A stretch of 64,000 nucleotides of DNA, taken from assembly GCF_021869535.1 (NCBI RefSeq), contig NW_026262690.1, forward strand, positions 11,581,501-11,645,500. Direction: 5' to 3'. Each line of letters begins with the position of its first letter. Position 1 is the stretch's first letter. Both the position numbers and the translations under genes were made by a program. Origin of the DNA: Mytilus californianus. Taxonomy: Eukaryota > Mollusca > Bivalvia > Mytilida > Mytilidae. Under the pieces are notes generated by a model. The model was not told the DNA's origin and did no database searches. It worked only from the letters and a program-made list of their open reading frames with translations. This document shows positions 1 through 11,585 of this stretch, piece after piece.

Positions 1-2060
1 TTTATCCAACGCAATCATAGGTTTGAACGTTGTTTTCAATTTAGGTTTGAAATATATGTTAGGGATGTCAACTCGGTGAAGATAAACTAATCGAGTACTC
101 GTTGGTTTTACCGAGCGATACTCAAGTACTCGCTGGATCAAGCATTTTATATTTCAAAATGGAAACACAAAATTATATCCATTTTATGTATTGTGGGTCG
201 TTGCATTATGAACAGATATATCATGTTATGGAGGGGTATTTGCGAAAAATACCAGTCAAGGAACGGTGAAATTTCCCAAGCCGCTAGGCAATCGCCAATG
301 GCAGTCAGCAGGGTTTAAGAACATCTGTTGTTCGACCTGTTAGTTAAATGCGTTTTGTTAAAATATACTTTTTCACTTTTTTGGTCTTTTGGAAAATGTT
401 GTTTGTGCTGTTTTTAGACCCCTCTATCAAGAAATTTGTTTTGCATGCACACGTATAAAAATTGCGGTTTTCATCCGACGCAATCATAGGTTTGAACGTT
501 GTTTTCAATTTAGACTTGTTTATACTTTTTCGTTTGGGCTTGTATTATACTTGCCTTGGGGTTATATGATCCGTTCATCCTATTTTGACTCTTTCAAAAT
601 TCAAGAGTCTATCCTAAATTGAGGTAAATTATATGGCCTTCCAAAAACCGTTTAGATTCCTAACATCACTGAAGAGACATTAATTGTCGAAATCCGGATA
701 TGGTGTACAAATTTTTACACCTCATGTTTGCGGTATACCATCTTTTCCGCAAGTTTATTGTTTTCTGTTTGGTAATAAATTAATAATAAGATCCATTTTG
801 TAACATCTGGTGATCCGTTTATTTGGCAATCGCCAATGGCAGTCAGCAGGGTTTAGGAACATCAGTTGTGCGACCTGCTAGTCAAATGCGTTTTGTTAAA
901 ATATACTTTTTCACTTTTTTGGTCTATTGGAAAATGTTGTTTGTGCTGTATTTAGACCCCTCTTCCGAGAAATTTGTTTTGCATGCACACGTATAAAAAT
1001 TGCGGTTTTTATCCAACGCAATCATAGGTTTGAACGTTGTTTTCAATTTAGGTTTGAAATATATATTAGGGATGTCAACTCGGTGAAGATAAACTAATCG
1101 AGTACTCGTTGGTTTTATCGAGCGATACTCAAGTACTCGCTGGGTCAAGCATTTTATATTTCAAAATGGAAACACAAAATTATATCCATTTTATGTATTG
1201 TGGGTCGTTGCATTATGAACAGATATATCATGTTATGGAGGGGTATTTGCGAAAAATACCAGTCAAGGAACGGTGAAATTTCCCAAGCCGCTAGGCAATC
1301 GCCAATGGCAGTCAGCAGGGTTTAAGAACATCTGTTGTTCGACCTGTTAGTTAAATGCGTTTTGTTAAAATATACTGTTCCACTTTTTTGGTCTTTTGGA
1401 AAATGTTGTTTGTGCTGTTTTTAGACCCCTCTATCAAGAAATTTGTTTTGCATGCACACGTATAAAAGTTGCGGTTTTCATCCGACGCAATCATAGGTTT
1501 GAACGTTGTTTTCAATTTAGACTTGTTTATATTTTTTCGTTTGGGCTTGTATTATACTTGCCTTGGGGTTTATATGATCCGTTCATCCTATTTCGACTCT
1601 TTCAAAATTCAAGAGTCTATCCTAAATTGAGGTAAATTATATGGCCTTCCAAATACCGTTTCGATCCCTAACATCACTGAAGAAACATTAAATGTCGAAA
1701 TCCGGATATGGTGTACTAATTTTTGCACCCATTGTTTGCGGTATACCATCTTTTCCGCAAGTTTATTGTTTTCTGTTTGGTATTAAATTAATAATTTCAA
1801 AAGATCCTTTCTGTAACATCTTGTGATCCGTTTATTTGGCAATCGCCAATGGCAGTCAGCAGGGTTTAAGAACATATGTTGTTCGACCTGTTAGTCAAAT
1901 GCGTTTTGTTAAAATATACTTTTTCACTTTTTTGGTCTTTTGGAAAATGTTGTTTGTGCTGTATTTAGACCCCTCTATCAAGAAATTTGTTTTGCATGCA
2001 CACATATAAAAATTGCGGTTTTTATCCAACGCAATCATAGGTTTGAACGTTGTTTTCAAG
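1..2060 (+). repeat. ~1 kb two-part higher-order tandem repeat
   Basis: The sequence at 1 recurs at 1008 and again at 2021, a period of about 1.01 kb. Within each period a second, shorter homology starts with GGCAATCGCCAATGGCAGTC at 283, 823, 1292 and 1838, spaced alternately about 540 and 470 bp. The array is therefore a higher-order repeat of two related subunits. It ends abruptly near 2060. The short reading frames inside are by-products of the repeat and recur at the same phase in each unit. A related single copy lies at 10945-11265. Confidence 0.85.
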
Positions 2061-2327
2061 TCTATAAAAAGGACCAACCAGCAAATTTAATATGTACCGG
2101 ATCGTCTAGAATAGACGATACTGCGCAGATATGGAAAAAATTATATAAGTGTAAATATTTGCGCAAAGGTACTTATATAAGATGGTAATATACGGAGATG
2201 ATGTTATAAAATCGTGTTTACAAATGTTTCGGCTTAACAAATAGCCTTCGTCGATGTCAATAATTTTAACAATTCTAATTTTATGTGTAAAATAGCTCAA
2301 TAATACAGGTAAGTTTTCCCGAATCTG

Positions 2328-2590
2328 TCACTGGGCATCACTCCAGTGAATGTTCTGTTCAATCACTAGGATTTTCATGCGGTTAAAGTCATCAAGTTTA
2401 TGACCCGACTGTCTGAAATGCTGACTAACTGGGAGAAGTGGCTTCTTAGAGATATCACTCCTATGGCCATTGAGGTGTTTGTTGAAAGGCTTTTTTTACT
2501 CACCAACATATTGGAGGCCACAAACTGAACATTCTAGAATGTAAATAACATTCATGCTTTTGAAGGTCACATTGCAAAATATCCTATAGT
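2328..2590 (-). pseudogene. GIY-YIG endonuclease domain of a Penelope-like element, broken
   Basis: Conceptual translation on the minus strand gives VIYILECSVCGLQYVGE, then a stop codon (2496-2498), then in the same frame KKPFNKHLNGHRSDISKK, a histidine-rich stretch with HFRQSGH, and VIEQNIHWSDAQ before the terminal stop at 2328. The order (GIY-like strand, CxxC, YVGE, R/H helix, late IEQ) is that of the C-terminal endonuclease of Penelope-like retroelements, which nicks target DNA for integration. The internal stop and the missing RT make it non-functional. Family assignment rests on motif order, not on a database search. Confidence 0.75.
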
Positions 2591-2807
2591 TATTTTCGGT
2601 GGCCTTACTGTGAAAAGTTGACTCAACTTGAATACTAGCAGTTTTATTTTTCACTCATTTTGGGAAGTATATATACACAGTCACGTCTAATAAGTATCGT
2701 GTTTTGTTTTATATTATGATGTTCAGGATTTGGGATTAAATCAATAGACCAAAACTTACCTGTATTATTGAGTTATCTTGCACATACAATTAGTATTGTT
2801 AAAATTA

Positions 2808-2851
2808 TTGACACTGATGAAGGCTATTTGTTAAGCCGAAATATTTGTCAA
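2808..2851 (+). ncRNA. Hammerhead-ribozyme-like motif in the Penelope-like terminal repeat
   Basis: Order of elements: UUGACA (2808-2813), CUGAUGA (2814-2820), a stem II of GGCU (2822-2825) with AGCC (2834-2837), GAAA (2838-2841), a very short linker, and UGUCAA (2846-2851), which is complementary to the first hexamer. Penelope-like elements are known to carry hammerheads with a minimal helix III. Against it, an extra A precedes stem II and helix III is barely formed. The inverted copy at about 2221-2260 (minus) keeps stem II and GAAA but has a mutated CUGAUGA core. Probably a degenerate ribozyme. Confidence 0.5.
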
Positions 2852-2889
2852 CACAATTTTATAACACCATCTTTGTATATAACCATCAA

Positions 2890-4720
2890 CCAGTCAAGAG
2901 AGGGTAACCCCGGTGTTTTGTACATTTATAGAAAATGTTTATTCATATTCGTGATCAGGTTTTAACTCTTGAGTTTTATTTCTTGTTCGTTTATATATGT
3001 GAACAGAAAGACAAAATTGAATATAAAGTTACACTTTACAGCATAGAGTACATTTCAACACGAAATGACTTTTTATTGAGTACATGGTTAGCCTAACCTT
3101 TGTACACTCAAAACATAATGTTTGTTATGATAGCGCAATAATAAGTAGATTTCGTTGTGAAATACTTTTACTAATTTAATATTGGAAACCTTTTGTGATC
3201 CATAGATAAAAAATGGGATGTGACATGGCTAGCAAGATAATCTGCATCATTTTATTATGTTGATTTTTACTTCTGAAGAAAAAACCATTAAAATGTTTAT
3301 ATTGTATTTTTATGACATTAAAAGTTGTGCTCTAATTAAAAATCAATGTTAATCTTCTGCACCTTATTATTAAATCCAAATTGATTACAGGAATAAAAAT
3401 TTGGTTCCCTCCTTTTATGGGCTTGTTTTTTGCTTATTTTACTCGTAAAACTATAAATTGAAATGATGACACCAGTAAAACCTGTAAAAGTGTCATAGTG
3501 TCATTAAAACTAACAATTATAGAAGATGAAAAACTAAATTACATTTCCCAAACTGTTCACCTATTGGATATGTGATGATCATAGAAATATTATATTACAT
3601 TGAAAAAAGTTAGATAAAAATTGAAAGTTTACAAAATCTAAGATAATCTTTCAATTGTTTTATTGACAATTTATATGTATAATAATGTAAGTATACATGG
3701 CACATTGTATCTGGAATAACCGTTATCCTAAACGCTCAATATAATAAGCTTGACGAGGATAATAACGTAAAAAACAGCATTTTTTCAATATGGTATTCGA
3801 CGTAGCATTTTTTGCGCTCAAGTTTGAAATATGATATGATCATTAAATTTGGACAAACTAATGCTTCAGTGTTCCTAGGCTAAGTATATTTCATCATTCA
3901 ACAAAAATGAAGTACCATTTCAATTTTCCCTGACATATTCTTTGTTATAAAATATTTTATTGAATAATAAAAGATGGTCTTTAATTCTTCATTCAAAATA
4001 CTTCATCATGCTATTTCAATTAGATAACATCGTAGTCATGACGTCATCAATATCACATTCCATCAATGGCTTTTTGCCGTACGTGAACCAACTACTTTTT
4101 ATTCATCACAATCGAATTAAACTATATTCAGATGTTAACACTTTTTCAACACAGAGCATGTTTAGAAAATCCTGTTTATGACCTAAGTTCCAATTTGCAT
4201 TTCTTTTAAATCATTATCCCAAACATTCTTGGAATAATCAGTTATTACAATCCTTAATCTTAGAAATAAGTTAGTACAGGCTCTTAAAACATGTTTACAT
4301 TACGAAGGATTTTTTTGCTGTGCATGTACTGATTTTGTGTCATGGATGGATACCCCATATCCTTTGTTTTTCTATTAAAGTAAAAGATTTAGATGCTAAC
4401 GTTTAGACATAACAAAAAAGCAACAGTAAATGTGCCACCTTGTTTTACAGACCAATCTGCAATTTCTATTTAATATTCCTATACCTTACCCATTGCAACC
4501 AAACTGTTTATTTAGAAATGTGAACGGATTCCTCATTAATCACACTGCGCAGTCTCAGCTAGACTGGTACCGGTCTTTTTTGACAAATTTGGCAATACAA
4601 TTACAATATGTGTATATTCGACAGGATGTAGGACCATTAGTCTTCATAAAATATATAAATACATATTTAGCTAGATGTTTTGGTTCATTAAAAACAAAAA
4701 TCATGAATGTTAGTCCCGAT
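2890..4720. other. No gene seen; AT-rich unique DNA
   Basis: No coding homology or repeat array was recognised on either strand. Near 4316-4380 there is one copy of a dispersed repeat that recurs at about 10204-10265 and, inverted, at about 17980-18030. The 73-codon and 111-codon frames here and just beyond show no recognisable domain. Confidence 0.5.
4316..4380 (+). repeat. Dispersed repeat, copy 1 of 3
   Basis: Contains the phrase GATACCCCATATCCTTTG preceded by TGTACTGATTTTGTGTCATG. The same text occurs at 10204-10265 (plus) and, with small changes, in reverse at 17980-18030. The latter two copies share further flanking homology, so the full unit is longer than this piece. Confidence 0.7.
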
Positions 4721-4723
4721 GAA

Positions 4724-5200
4724 GACAATATTCAAAGATCTTTCTGTTATGTTAAAAACTTATAACCTTTCAGAATAAGTTGATTCAAAGATAAATAATT
4801 TTACATGGATAGTATCTAAATTTTCAGGCTCTGTAAACAACATCACGAAAAATCTTAATTTGTAATATCCGTTTGAGAGATGGTTTTTACGGGTGAAGCC
4901 AAAATTCGATACTTGTATCAATGAAAGAATTTAGCAAAGGTTTTAATTAATTTGTGGAAACGAAATCCCTAACTTATTTTTTTCAAAATAAGATTTGCTA
5001 TGATTCCCAATGAGATAACTATCCACCAGAATTCAAATGAAGTCCATATAAACAATTAAAGGCAATCGTACGGCCTTCAACAATGAGAAAACGTAGTGTC
5101 CGCTATAAAAGGCCCCGATCAGTTATACATATATTACGTTCATTGAAATCTAAAATGTCACCACTGACTGGACATACCGTTTAACACCCTTTTTGAAATA
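4724..5200 (-). pseudogene. RT C-terminal remnant (PADKAANN/YxDD retroelement family)
   Basis: This stretch aligns by eye with 56500-56830, which encodes the C-terminal part of a reverse transcriptase on the minus strand (motifs such as FNERN and FYGGVVYRAWK). It carries stops and indels and is interrupted at about 4985-5120 by a small dispersed element. No intact frame remains. Placement follows from similarity to the better preserved copy at 56500-57305. Confidence 0.55.
4985..5120 (+). mobile_element. Mussel-type short dispersed element inserted in an RT remnant
   Basis: Has the family signature CAATGAGATAACTATCCACC followed by the CGTACGGCCTTCAACAATGAG block. The same family is at 6535-6790, 13312-13445, 42765-42835 and 60620-60860 (plus) and at 7490-7600, 15100-15205, 59470-59530 and 62270-62330 (minus). 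I recall this sequence as very common in Mytilus. No coding capacity. Confidence 0.7.
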
Positions 5201-6129
5201 TTCCTTATGTTTTCAAAGTATAAACAAACAAATTGGTCCTTGAAACACATTGACGCACTATGATATACAATAAAAAAGGACGTGGAAGCTATTTATGGTA
5301 AACTTAGCTCTATGAGATTATTGACACGAGCTAAAATTCAACATTTAAAATGATGAAGTTTACCGATGGAGATAAATACAAAAATGCGCTATGGAGTCAT
5401 TACGTTTTTAACGTTAATTGTATGCTGGTGGACTGCTAGTCCTCGAGGGTATCATCAGTAGTCAGTGTTTATGTACATGACATGATTTATCACATGCATT
5501 GTACCTTTCCTAAATTCGTTGCTGATAAAATTAAAAGTTATTAAGAAACTTAGGTGCCACTTTATGGAACGCCACAGCTTTCTTATGTGGTAGTCTGATA
5601 TTATATTATGTTGTATTATTATTACTAGATGATATTTTGTCTTTACATAATATGGATTTGACATTACGTAATCATGTTTTGATATTACTCAATATGGAAT
5701 AGTCATTACTTAATGATATTTCGATATTACATGATAAGGTTTCGTATGGACTTGATATGGTTTTGTCATTTCTCGATGTGGTTTCATCATTATTTAATGT
5801 GGTTGTGTTATTAGGCAATGTGGTTTTAACATTACTTGATGTGTATCTGGCTTAACGTAATGTGGTTGTTTCATTACATGATGTGGTTTTGTTATTTCGT
5901 AATGATGATTTGCCAATTCCTTATATGGCTTTAAAATTACATAATGATGTTTCAAAATTTGACGATTTACACTACAAGATGTGTTCGTTCCAGTATTTGA
6001 TGTGGTTCTGTCATTCTTTGATGTGGTTATAATCACATTCATTTACTTGATGAGGTAAAACCACATGACTATTTGGGAAAAACTAGTTCTATTTTTAAAA
6101 CCGATTTCCATGTTTTATTTGCCTCGGAT

Positions 6130-6420
6130 GAGTGTGGCAATCCATCGAGTAAGAGTTCAAATTAAAGTTCGGGTTACTGTTCGAATTAAACTTCGAGTTA
6201 GTTTTCGATTTAAACTTCGAGTAATTTTCGATTTCGAGTTAGAATTCGAGTCATAATTAGAATTAAAGTTCGAGTTAGCATTGAGTTTTGAGTTGAACTT
6301 CCAGTTTGAGTTACCTTTTGAGGTAGAGTTCGAGTTAGACTTCGAATTTGAGTCTCATTTAGACTATTAATAAGATTTCGAGTTGAAATTGGAGTTATCT
6401 AATATGAGTTCGTATTTAAA
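6130..6420 (+). repeat. Degenerate TTCGAGTTA minisatellite
   Basis: GAGTT and TTCGAGTTA words recur at spacings of about 6 and 12 bp throughout. It lies just inside the left arm of fold-back element A and has no counterpart at the right arm. The open frame over it is an artefact of the repeat. Confidence 0.7.
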
Positions 6421-6534
6421 TTTTCTATCGCGGATCAAGGGCTTTTGCTCGGGCTTCCGAAAAAAGGGTTAAGGAGTATGCGTACAAAAGATAAACAATG
6501 TTACAGTATACAAAACACCACATAGAAATCGAAA

Positions 6535-6790
6535 TAAAGTTAGATGTGGTGTGATTGCCAATGAGACAACTGTCCGCCAGAGTTTAAATGCTGTGGATGT
6601 AAAAAATTATAGGCACCCGTAACTAATAACTAAACAACTTACGAAAAACAAATACGACACACACGAAACACCGACACCAATTGAATTACAGGCTCCTGAC
6701 TTTGGACAGGCACACAAAGAATGTGCACGTGGTGGAGTTAAACATGTTTGTGCGCGCTAAACCCTAACCCTACCATGGGTGAATAGTGTA
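6535..6790 (+). mobile_element. Mussel-type short dispersed element
   Basis: Starts with GATGTGGTGTGATTGCCAAT, then GAGACAACTGTCCGCC, and extends through GAATTACAGGCTCCTGACTT to the CCCTAACCCTACC stretch. Same family as 60620-60860. Confidence 0.7.
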
Positions 6791-6889
6791 ACAGCACAAC
6801 ACAAGAACAAACTGTAAAAGTCAGATGCAATTGGCTTAACTCTATAGATCGGCATGACTGGGCAATATAAATCCATAAAAATCCTGGGG

Positions 6890-7085
6890 TGACCTCGGGT
6901 GCTCCGGAAGTGTCAGCAGATCCTGCTTAACTGTGGCACCCGTCGTGTTATTCGTGAAAGTACAAACCCAGTGATTTGGTCTAATTCGGTAGGTCACATT
7001 CGAGGAAAAGAGGACGGGATTGTGGTTACGACAACTGGAACATATCCGTCGTCACCTGTGAAACAGATATTCCAAAAAGTTTAGT
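6890..7085 (+). repeat. Dispersed repeat shared with 63040-63250
   Basis: Shares an ordered set of words with 63040-63170: AATTCGGTA, a GGACGGGATTGTGGTTACGACA-type block, ACATATCCG, GTGAAACAGATATTCCA. An open frame of 61 codons covers it, but the second copy is not open and I recognise no domain. Probably part of a mussel mobile element. Confidence 0.5.
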
Positions 7086-7489
7086 TTTTTTTTCAATTTA
7101 GTGCGAGGTATATCAGAGAATGGAATTTATAAAAATATATATTAAAAGATTGATATTCGTATATGTTCAAATTATAACACACGCTAAAAAAAAATCGGAG
7201 AATTCTTATTTTATAGAATTGATGCTTTGTCGCTTAGTCCGATCCCCCCCATTTCCCTGTAACTTTAGTGTGAGTTGATTTAAAGTGTTTCATTTGTTGA
7301 CAATAAAGTACAAGTCATTTGATGTGTGTCCAGCCTGCGATATTAATGTCGCGGAAGTGAGACTCAACAAACCTATATTCCGTCGTCGGCGTCTTCATCA
7401 TTTAGATCGTTACGTTACTCGTTTGAAATGTTTTTACATTTGTCATTTCTGGACCTGTTATAGCTTACTATGCAGTATGGGTTTTGCTC

Positions 7490-7600
7490 AGTGTTGAAGA
7501 CCATACAGTAATATATAGTTGTTAACTGCTACGTCATTTGGTATGTGGTGGAGAGTTGTCTCATTGGCAATCATACCACATCTTCTTATTTTTATATAAG
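7490..7600 (-). mobile_element. Mussel-type short dispersed element (partial)
   Basis: Plus-strand text GTGGAGAGTTGTCTCATTGG followed by CAATCATACCACATCTTC is the reverse complement of the 5' signature of the family at 42765. Confidence 0.75.
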
Positions 7601-8261
7601 TTTTATTTGCATTAAATATTACCAAATTAAACTTTTTTGTCATGATAAATTTGTAAACCTCCATGAATTGTTATAAAACTTGTATAGGAGTTAATCTTCT
7701 ATATCGAAATAAAGCATGTACGGAAAAACATTTTTTTTGTAATTTTGTTTTTAACCTCATCAAGTAATGTGATAACCACATCAAAGAATGACAGGACCAC
7801 ATCAAATACAAGAACAAACACATCATGTTGTGTAAAATCGTCAAATTTTGAACCATCGTATGTAATGTTAAAGCCATATGAAGAATTGGCAAATCATCAT
7901 TACGAAAAAACAAAACAACATTAAGTAATGATCAAATACATAACGTTAAGTCACATACACATCAAGTAATGTAAAAACCACATTGCCTAATGACACAACC
8001 ACATTAAATAATGATGAAATTACATCGAGTTATGACAAAACCATATTAAGTAATGAAAAAACCATATCAAATCAATACGAAACCATATCACATAAAATCG
8101 AAATATCATTAAGTAATGACTATTCCATATTGAGTTATTTCAAAACATCATTACGTAATGTCAAAACCATATTATGTAAAGACAAAATATCATCAAGTAA
8201 TAATAAAACAACATAACGTAATATCGGAGTACCACATAAGACAGCTGTGGCGTTCCATTCC

Positions 8262-10080
8262 ACTTCCCTGAGGCAACCTTACATCGATCTGGCTATTCTT
8301 TTTGTCATACAGCTACTCACGTATTCAAGTACTTATGCATTCTTAGTTTTGAAATTTCTGGTTTGATTGTTCCTGATGAAAGTAAAAACAGAAAAATGCT
8401 TCGATGCACTAAACTAATCAAGTTTTTTTTTCATTTTTAAGATTCAATGAGCACCAAGACTCCCGGTGATTTCTTTTTTCTTTTCAAGTTGCCAATGAGA
8501 TGCCTTATTTACCCACCTGACAAAAATCCTAACAATATTTAATCTACATGAAAAGGGACACATAGACTTTTCAAAAAGAGTGAATTTTCCGGTATTTAAT
8601 AGAAGCATGCCTTCATAATTAAGGTATACACAGACCGAGGTTGATTTTCTGTTAAAGATCTAGTGTCCCATAAACTAATGAGTCGGTAGTATGCAGTCTT
8701 AACAGGTATCATTTCTACAAATAAATTCTAGAATAAGTCGATCGTTGTTCTATGAGTAGGACAAAAATGAACAAACATTTTATTTTACCACTGAAGATAC
8801 AATGGTTTTCACACTCTCGCTGTACAACTGTTATGACTCCTAGGTTTTATTGGAGCCGTATGTATTTACCATTTTCTATTGTCTACTTCTGGTTCTTTTG
8901 CTCTTTTTGTCCGATGCTAATTGATTTTAGTTGTTCGTTTATTTTCCTCATAATATTTATTTTCATTTTTTTTAAAACTATCCGACGTCTTTTTTTACCA
9001 TGTCCACACTCGCACGTAAACGTCCCATTTGACTCAGTCTTGTCCATTTTTTTCACTTGATTTTAATTTTTAAAAATATACAGACTGTGAATTGTTTTCC
9101 ACTTACTATTCATATAGGTGTAACTTTATCATTTGTACTCGATGCAATTCTGCTTCTAGTAATAGTTCTTTTATAATACACCAATTTGAATTTCGGATAA
9201 ATGAAAGAAAATAAATTTTTGCTTGATAAAAATGAAAAAGTGTGTCCCTTGTGTGGAGGAATTGTGTTTAACATTGTTGTGAGGAATTGCAGGTCATGAA
9301 TAACCTTTAAAAAACCTTAACAAAACACAACTTGATAGATACATAAAATAATTAGAATACTTTAAGACGATCATTTTACTGAATAATTATGGCTTTATAT
9401 AATATTCCAGTGAATCGTATAACCTGAACTTTCTTGTACTAAATCCGCTGTTGAAACTGATCCGTATTTTCTTTTCCCACATCTTTTAATGAAATTTTCT
9501 GATGGTAATCATCATATAGAAATTTATGACAAACTGCACAACTTTTTTCTTCCTGTTATTAATTTGATATTTTCCGTAATAATGATGTTTTAGTGTCCCC
9601 TTTTTATGTACCCTTGATGAATTGTAAGATATGCTGATGATTTATATTTCAACACTTTCATAAAGCTACAAGATACCATGCAGAGTTTAAGTGTTTTTAC
9701 TACTTTTTTTTATCACAAATAAATGTATTTTTATTGAAGTATTGAGTGTAACACTGCTTTTCTTGTGTGCACATCTCCTCTGTAGTCAAAAACGATATCT
9801 ACAAAAATTTTTTTTTTAAATTGTTCGTTTGATCCATAGGAAACTTCGGCAAATGTTGTCGGAAGCGATCTGGTGAACTCTCAAGGATCACCAGTCCTTT
9901 ACCTTTCATTTGATACCTAAATTAACAAAATATGATATTTACACCTATGCGTAGGATCTACTTTGTTTTAAATATGTAACATTTTCCGGTATGTTCTTTT
10001 TGACCGGACCCGATTGGGTGGTGTTACAAAGTCTATCCTAGTTATTTTGCAAATAATTCCGCTCAAACCGTTGCTAGGGG
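8262..10080. other. No gene seen; AT-rich unique DNA
   Basis: No exon with plausible splice borders and no array were found. The 102-codon plus-strand frame at 8752-9060 is rich in Phe, Ser and Ile, has no domain signature, and is not supported. Confidence 0.5.
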
Positions 10081-10109
10081 CCGTCTTAAACTTGCAGTGA
10101 CGTGAGAGT

Positions 10110-10265
10110 CTTTTTTTGCTCCGTGTTGAAGGCCTTACTTTGACTTTGAGAAGAAAAACAGCAATAAAAGCGCTGTTCCTTTGCTTTGTGTGTGTTTTTT
10201 TTTATGTGCATGTACTGATTTTGTGTCATGGATGGATACCCCATATCCTTTGATTTTCTCTTAAA
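10110..10265 (+). repeat. Dispersed repeat, copy 2
   Basis: The block runs from TTGAAGGCC through AGCGCTGTTCCTTTGCTTTG and TGTACTGATTTTGTGTCATG to CCATATCCTTTG. It is repeated in reverse at about 17975-18095. Confidence 0.7.
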
Positions 10266-10944
10266 GCAGTTATATATGTTTACTACTTTTCTTATTGGTA
10301 TATTTGTGTAAACATAGGCCTTAAAGTCCAAAGATATTTTTTTTTGAGATCATTGGGTCATAACTAGGGAATAAAGGCCATAGTCGAAAGTCAAGCTCAA
10401 GTGCTTCTGTGCGCATCTCCTCTGCATGTATAAAATATAGAATTATAGGAATATTCCAAAATGCTTGGATTGTTGGACGAAAAATGGTATAATTAGTGAG
10501 AGGCAATCCTACGACTTCTTATATGAGTTATTGCCCCTGAAATGTTTGCTTTGCATCACGGTGCGAAGCTATTGGAATAGACGGTGAACCCGCCATCTTG
10601 TAATCATTACTTAATAATAGTTACCTCTGATTGGCTGTCTGTTGATATGACTTAGATTCTATTGGCTTGAATTAGTTATAAAATCTGGAATACCGAAGAT
10701 TAGAATTCGGATCATTATGGGTATTCCGGACCCGATCGATGAATGCATTGCTATATGATCGTGTCATATAAATACTGTTAGATATGCGCTGATAGTCAAA
10801 AATGATGCATTATTACGCATCCTCTTTGCTTATTTGGCATTATACACGATTCTTTTTCCACATTATTTCCTATGTATGGTGTTAATAACATATCACCAAT
10901 CATTAATTTACATATATTTTACGAAATGAGATATATATATATAT

Positions 10945-11265
10945 GCACTTCATGTTTGCGGTATACCATCTTTTCCGCAATGTTATTGTTTTCTGTTTGG
11001 TATTAAATTTATAATTAAGATCCATTTTGTTACATCTGGTGATCCGTTTATTTGGCAATCGCCATGGCAGTGAGCAGGGTTTAAAAACATCCGTTGTTCG
11101 ACCTGCTAGTCAAATGCGTTTTGTTAAAATATACTTTTTCACTTTTTTGGTCTTTTGGAAAATGTTGCTTTTGCTGTATTTAGACCCCTCTACCAAGAAA
11201 TTTGTTTTGCATGCACACGTATAAAAATTGCGCAATCATAGGTTTGAACGTTGTTTTCAATTTAG
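10945..11265 (+). repeat. Isolated copy of the 1-2060 repeat subunit
   Basis: Contains the TTTGCGGTATACCATCTTTT block (as at 728 and 1735), GGCAATCGCC, and the AAATTTGTTTTGCATGCACA block in the same order as the tandem array at 1-2060. It is followed by a (TA)n tract at 11274-11294. Confidence 0.85.
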
Positions 11266-11273
11266 ACTTGTTT

Positions 11274-11294
11274 ATATATATATATATATATATA
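11274..11294. repeat. (TA)n microsatellite
   Basis: Perfect TA dinucleotide run directly after the repeat copy. Confidence 0.9.
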
Positions 11295-11585
11295 GCTCTT
11301 TCACATTCCCTCATTCGTGACCCCCATAACGCTAATTTGTTCTTCAAGAGCCTGTTCCCTGTTAGATCGTACTTTGTGTCATTTTACTAATAAAATTTAA
11401 AACAAATATAAGTATTCGAAAATAAAAAAAATAATGAATAAAACTGATGAAATAAAAAAAAGAATCTGTCTTTTCCCTTAAAACTCATGCTAACTCAAAA
11501 ACAAAAGCTGACGTAAATTTAGAGACTGCGAAGCACTCATACATTATTAGAAAGGTCAAACTTGTTATTTTTTTCAAATTGATAA

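Larger units (their letters stand above)
2181..2888 (-). mobile_element. Penelope-like element remnant (3' end)
   Basis: A minus-strand GIY-YIG endonuclease remnant (about 2590-2328) lies between two copies of a ~137-bp sequence in opposite orientation, 2181-2317 and 2751-2888. This matches the truncated and often inverted terminal-repeat arrangement known for Penelope-like elements. No RT domain lies next to it. The repeats carry a hammerhead-like motif, annotated separately. Confidence 0.7.
5564..8258. mobile_element. Fold-back element A with 21-bp-repeat arms
   Basis: The left arm (5564-6057) and right arm (7752-8258) are near reverse complements over about 500 bp. Both begin ATGGAACGCCACAGCT at the outer edge. 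Each arm is mostly a degenerate tandem array of 21-bp units of the type TGGTTTTNTCATTACTTGATG. The 1.7-kb centre holds a hexamer-like minisatellite and copies of common short elements, with no transposase. Arms look roughly 85-90% identical, so it is older than element C. No target duplication was recognised. Confidence 0.8.

Noticed and set aside
4430-4765. 111-codon plus frame as a gene
   Set aside because: No domain, no splice context, and its end overlaps an RT remnant of the opposite strand. Kept as unsupported.
5405-5470. Hammerhead-like CTGATGA on the minus strand (CCCTCGAGG block)
   Set aside because: The stem I strands next to the core do not pair and GAAA is missing. It resembles a common mussel repeat with nested hairpins but is not a credible ribozyme here.
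5794-6042. 82-codon His/Pro/Lys-rich minus frame
   Set aside because: Produced by the 21-bp repeat arm of element A. The other arm gives an equivalent frame with different residues.
6760-6780. Telomere-like CCCTAACCCTA
   Set aside because: Only two units, and inside a common short element. Not an interstitial telomere array.
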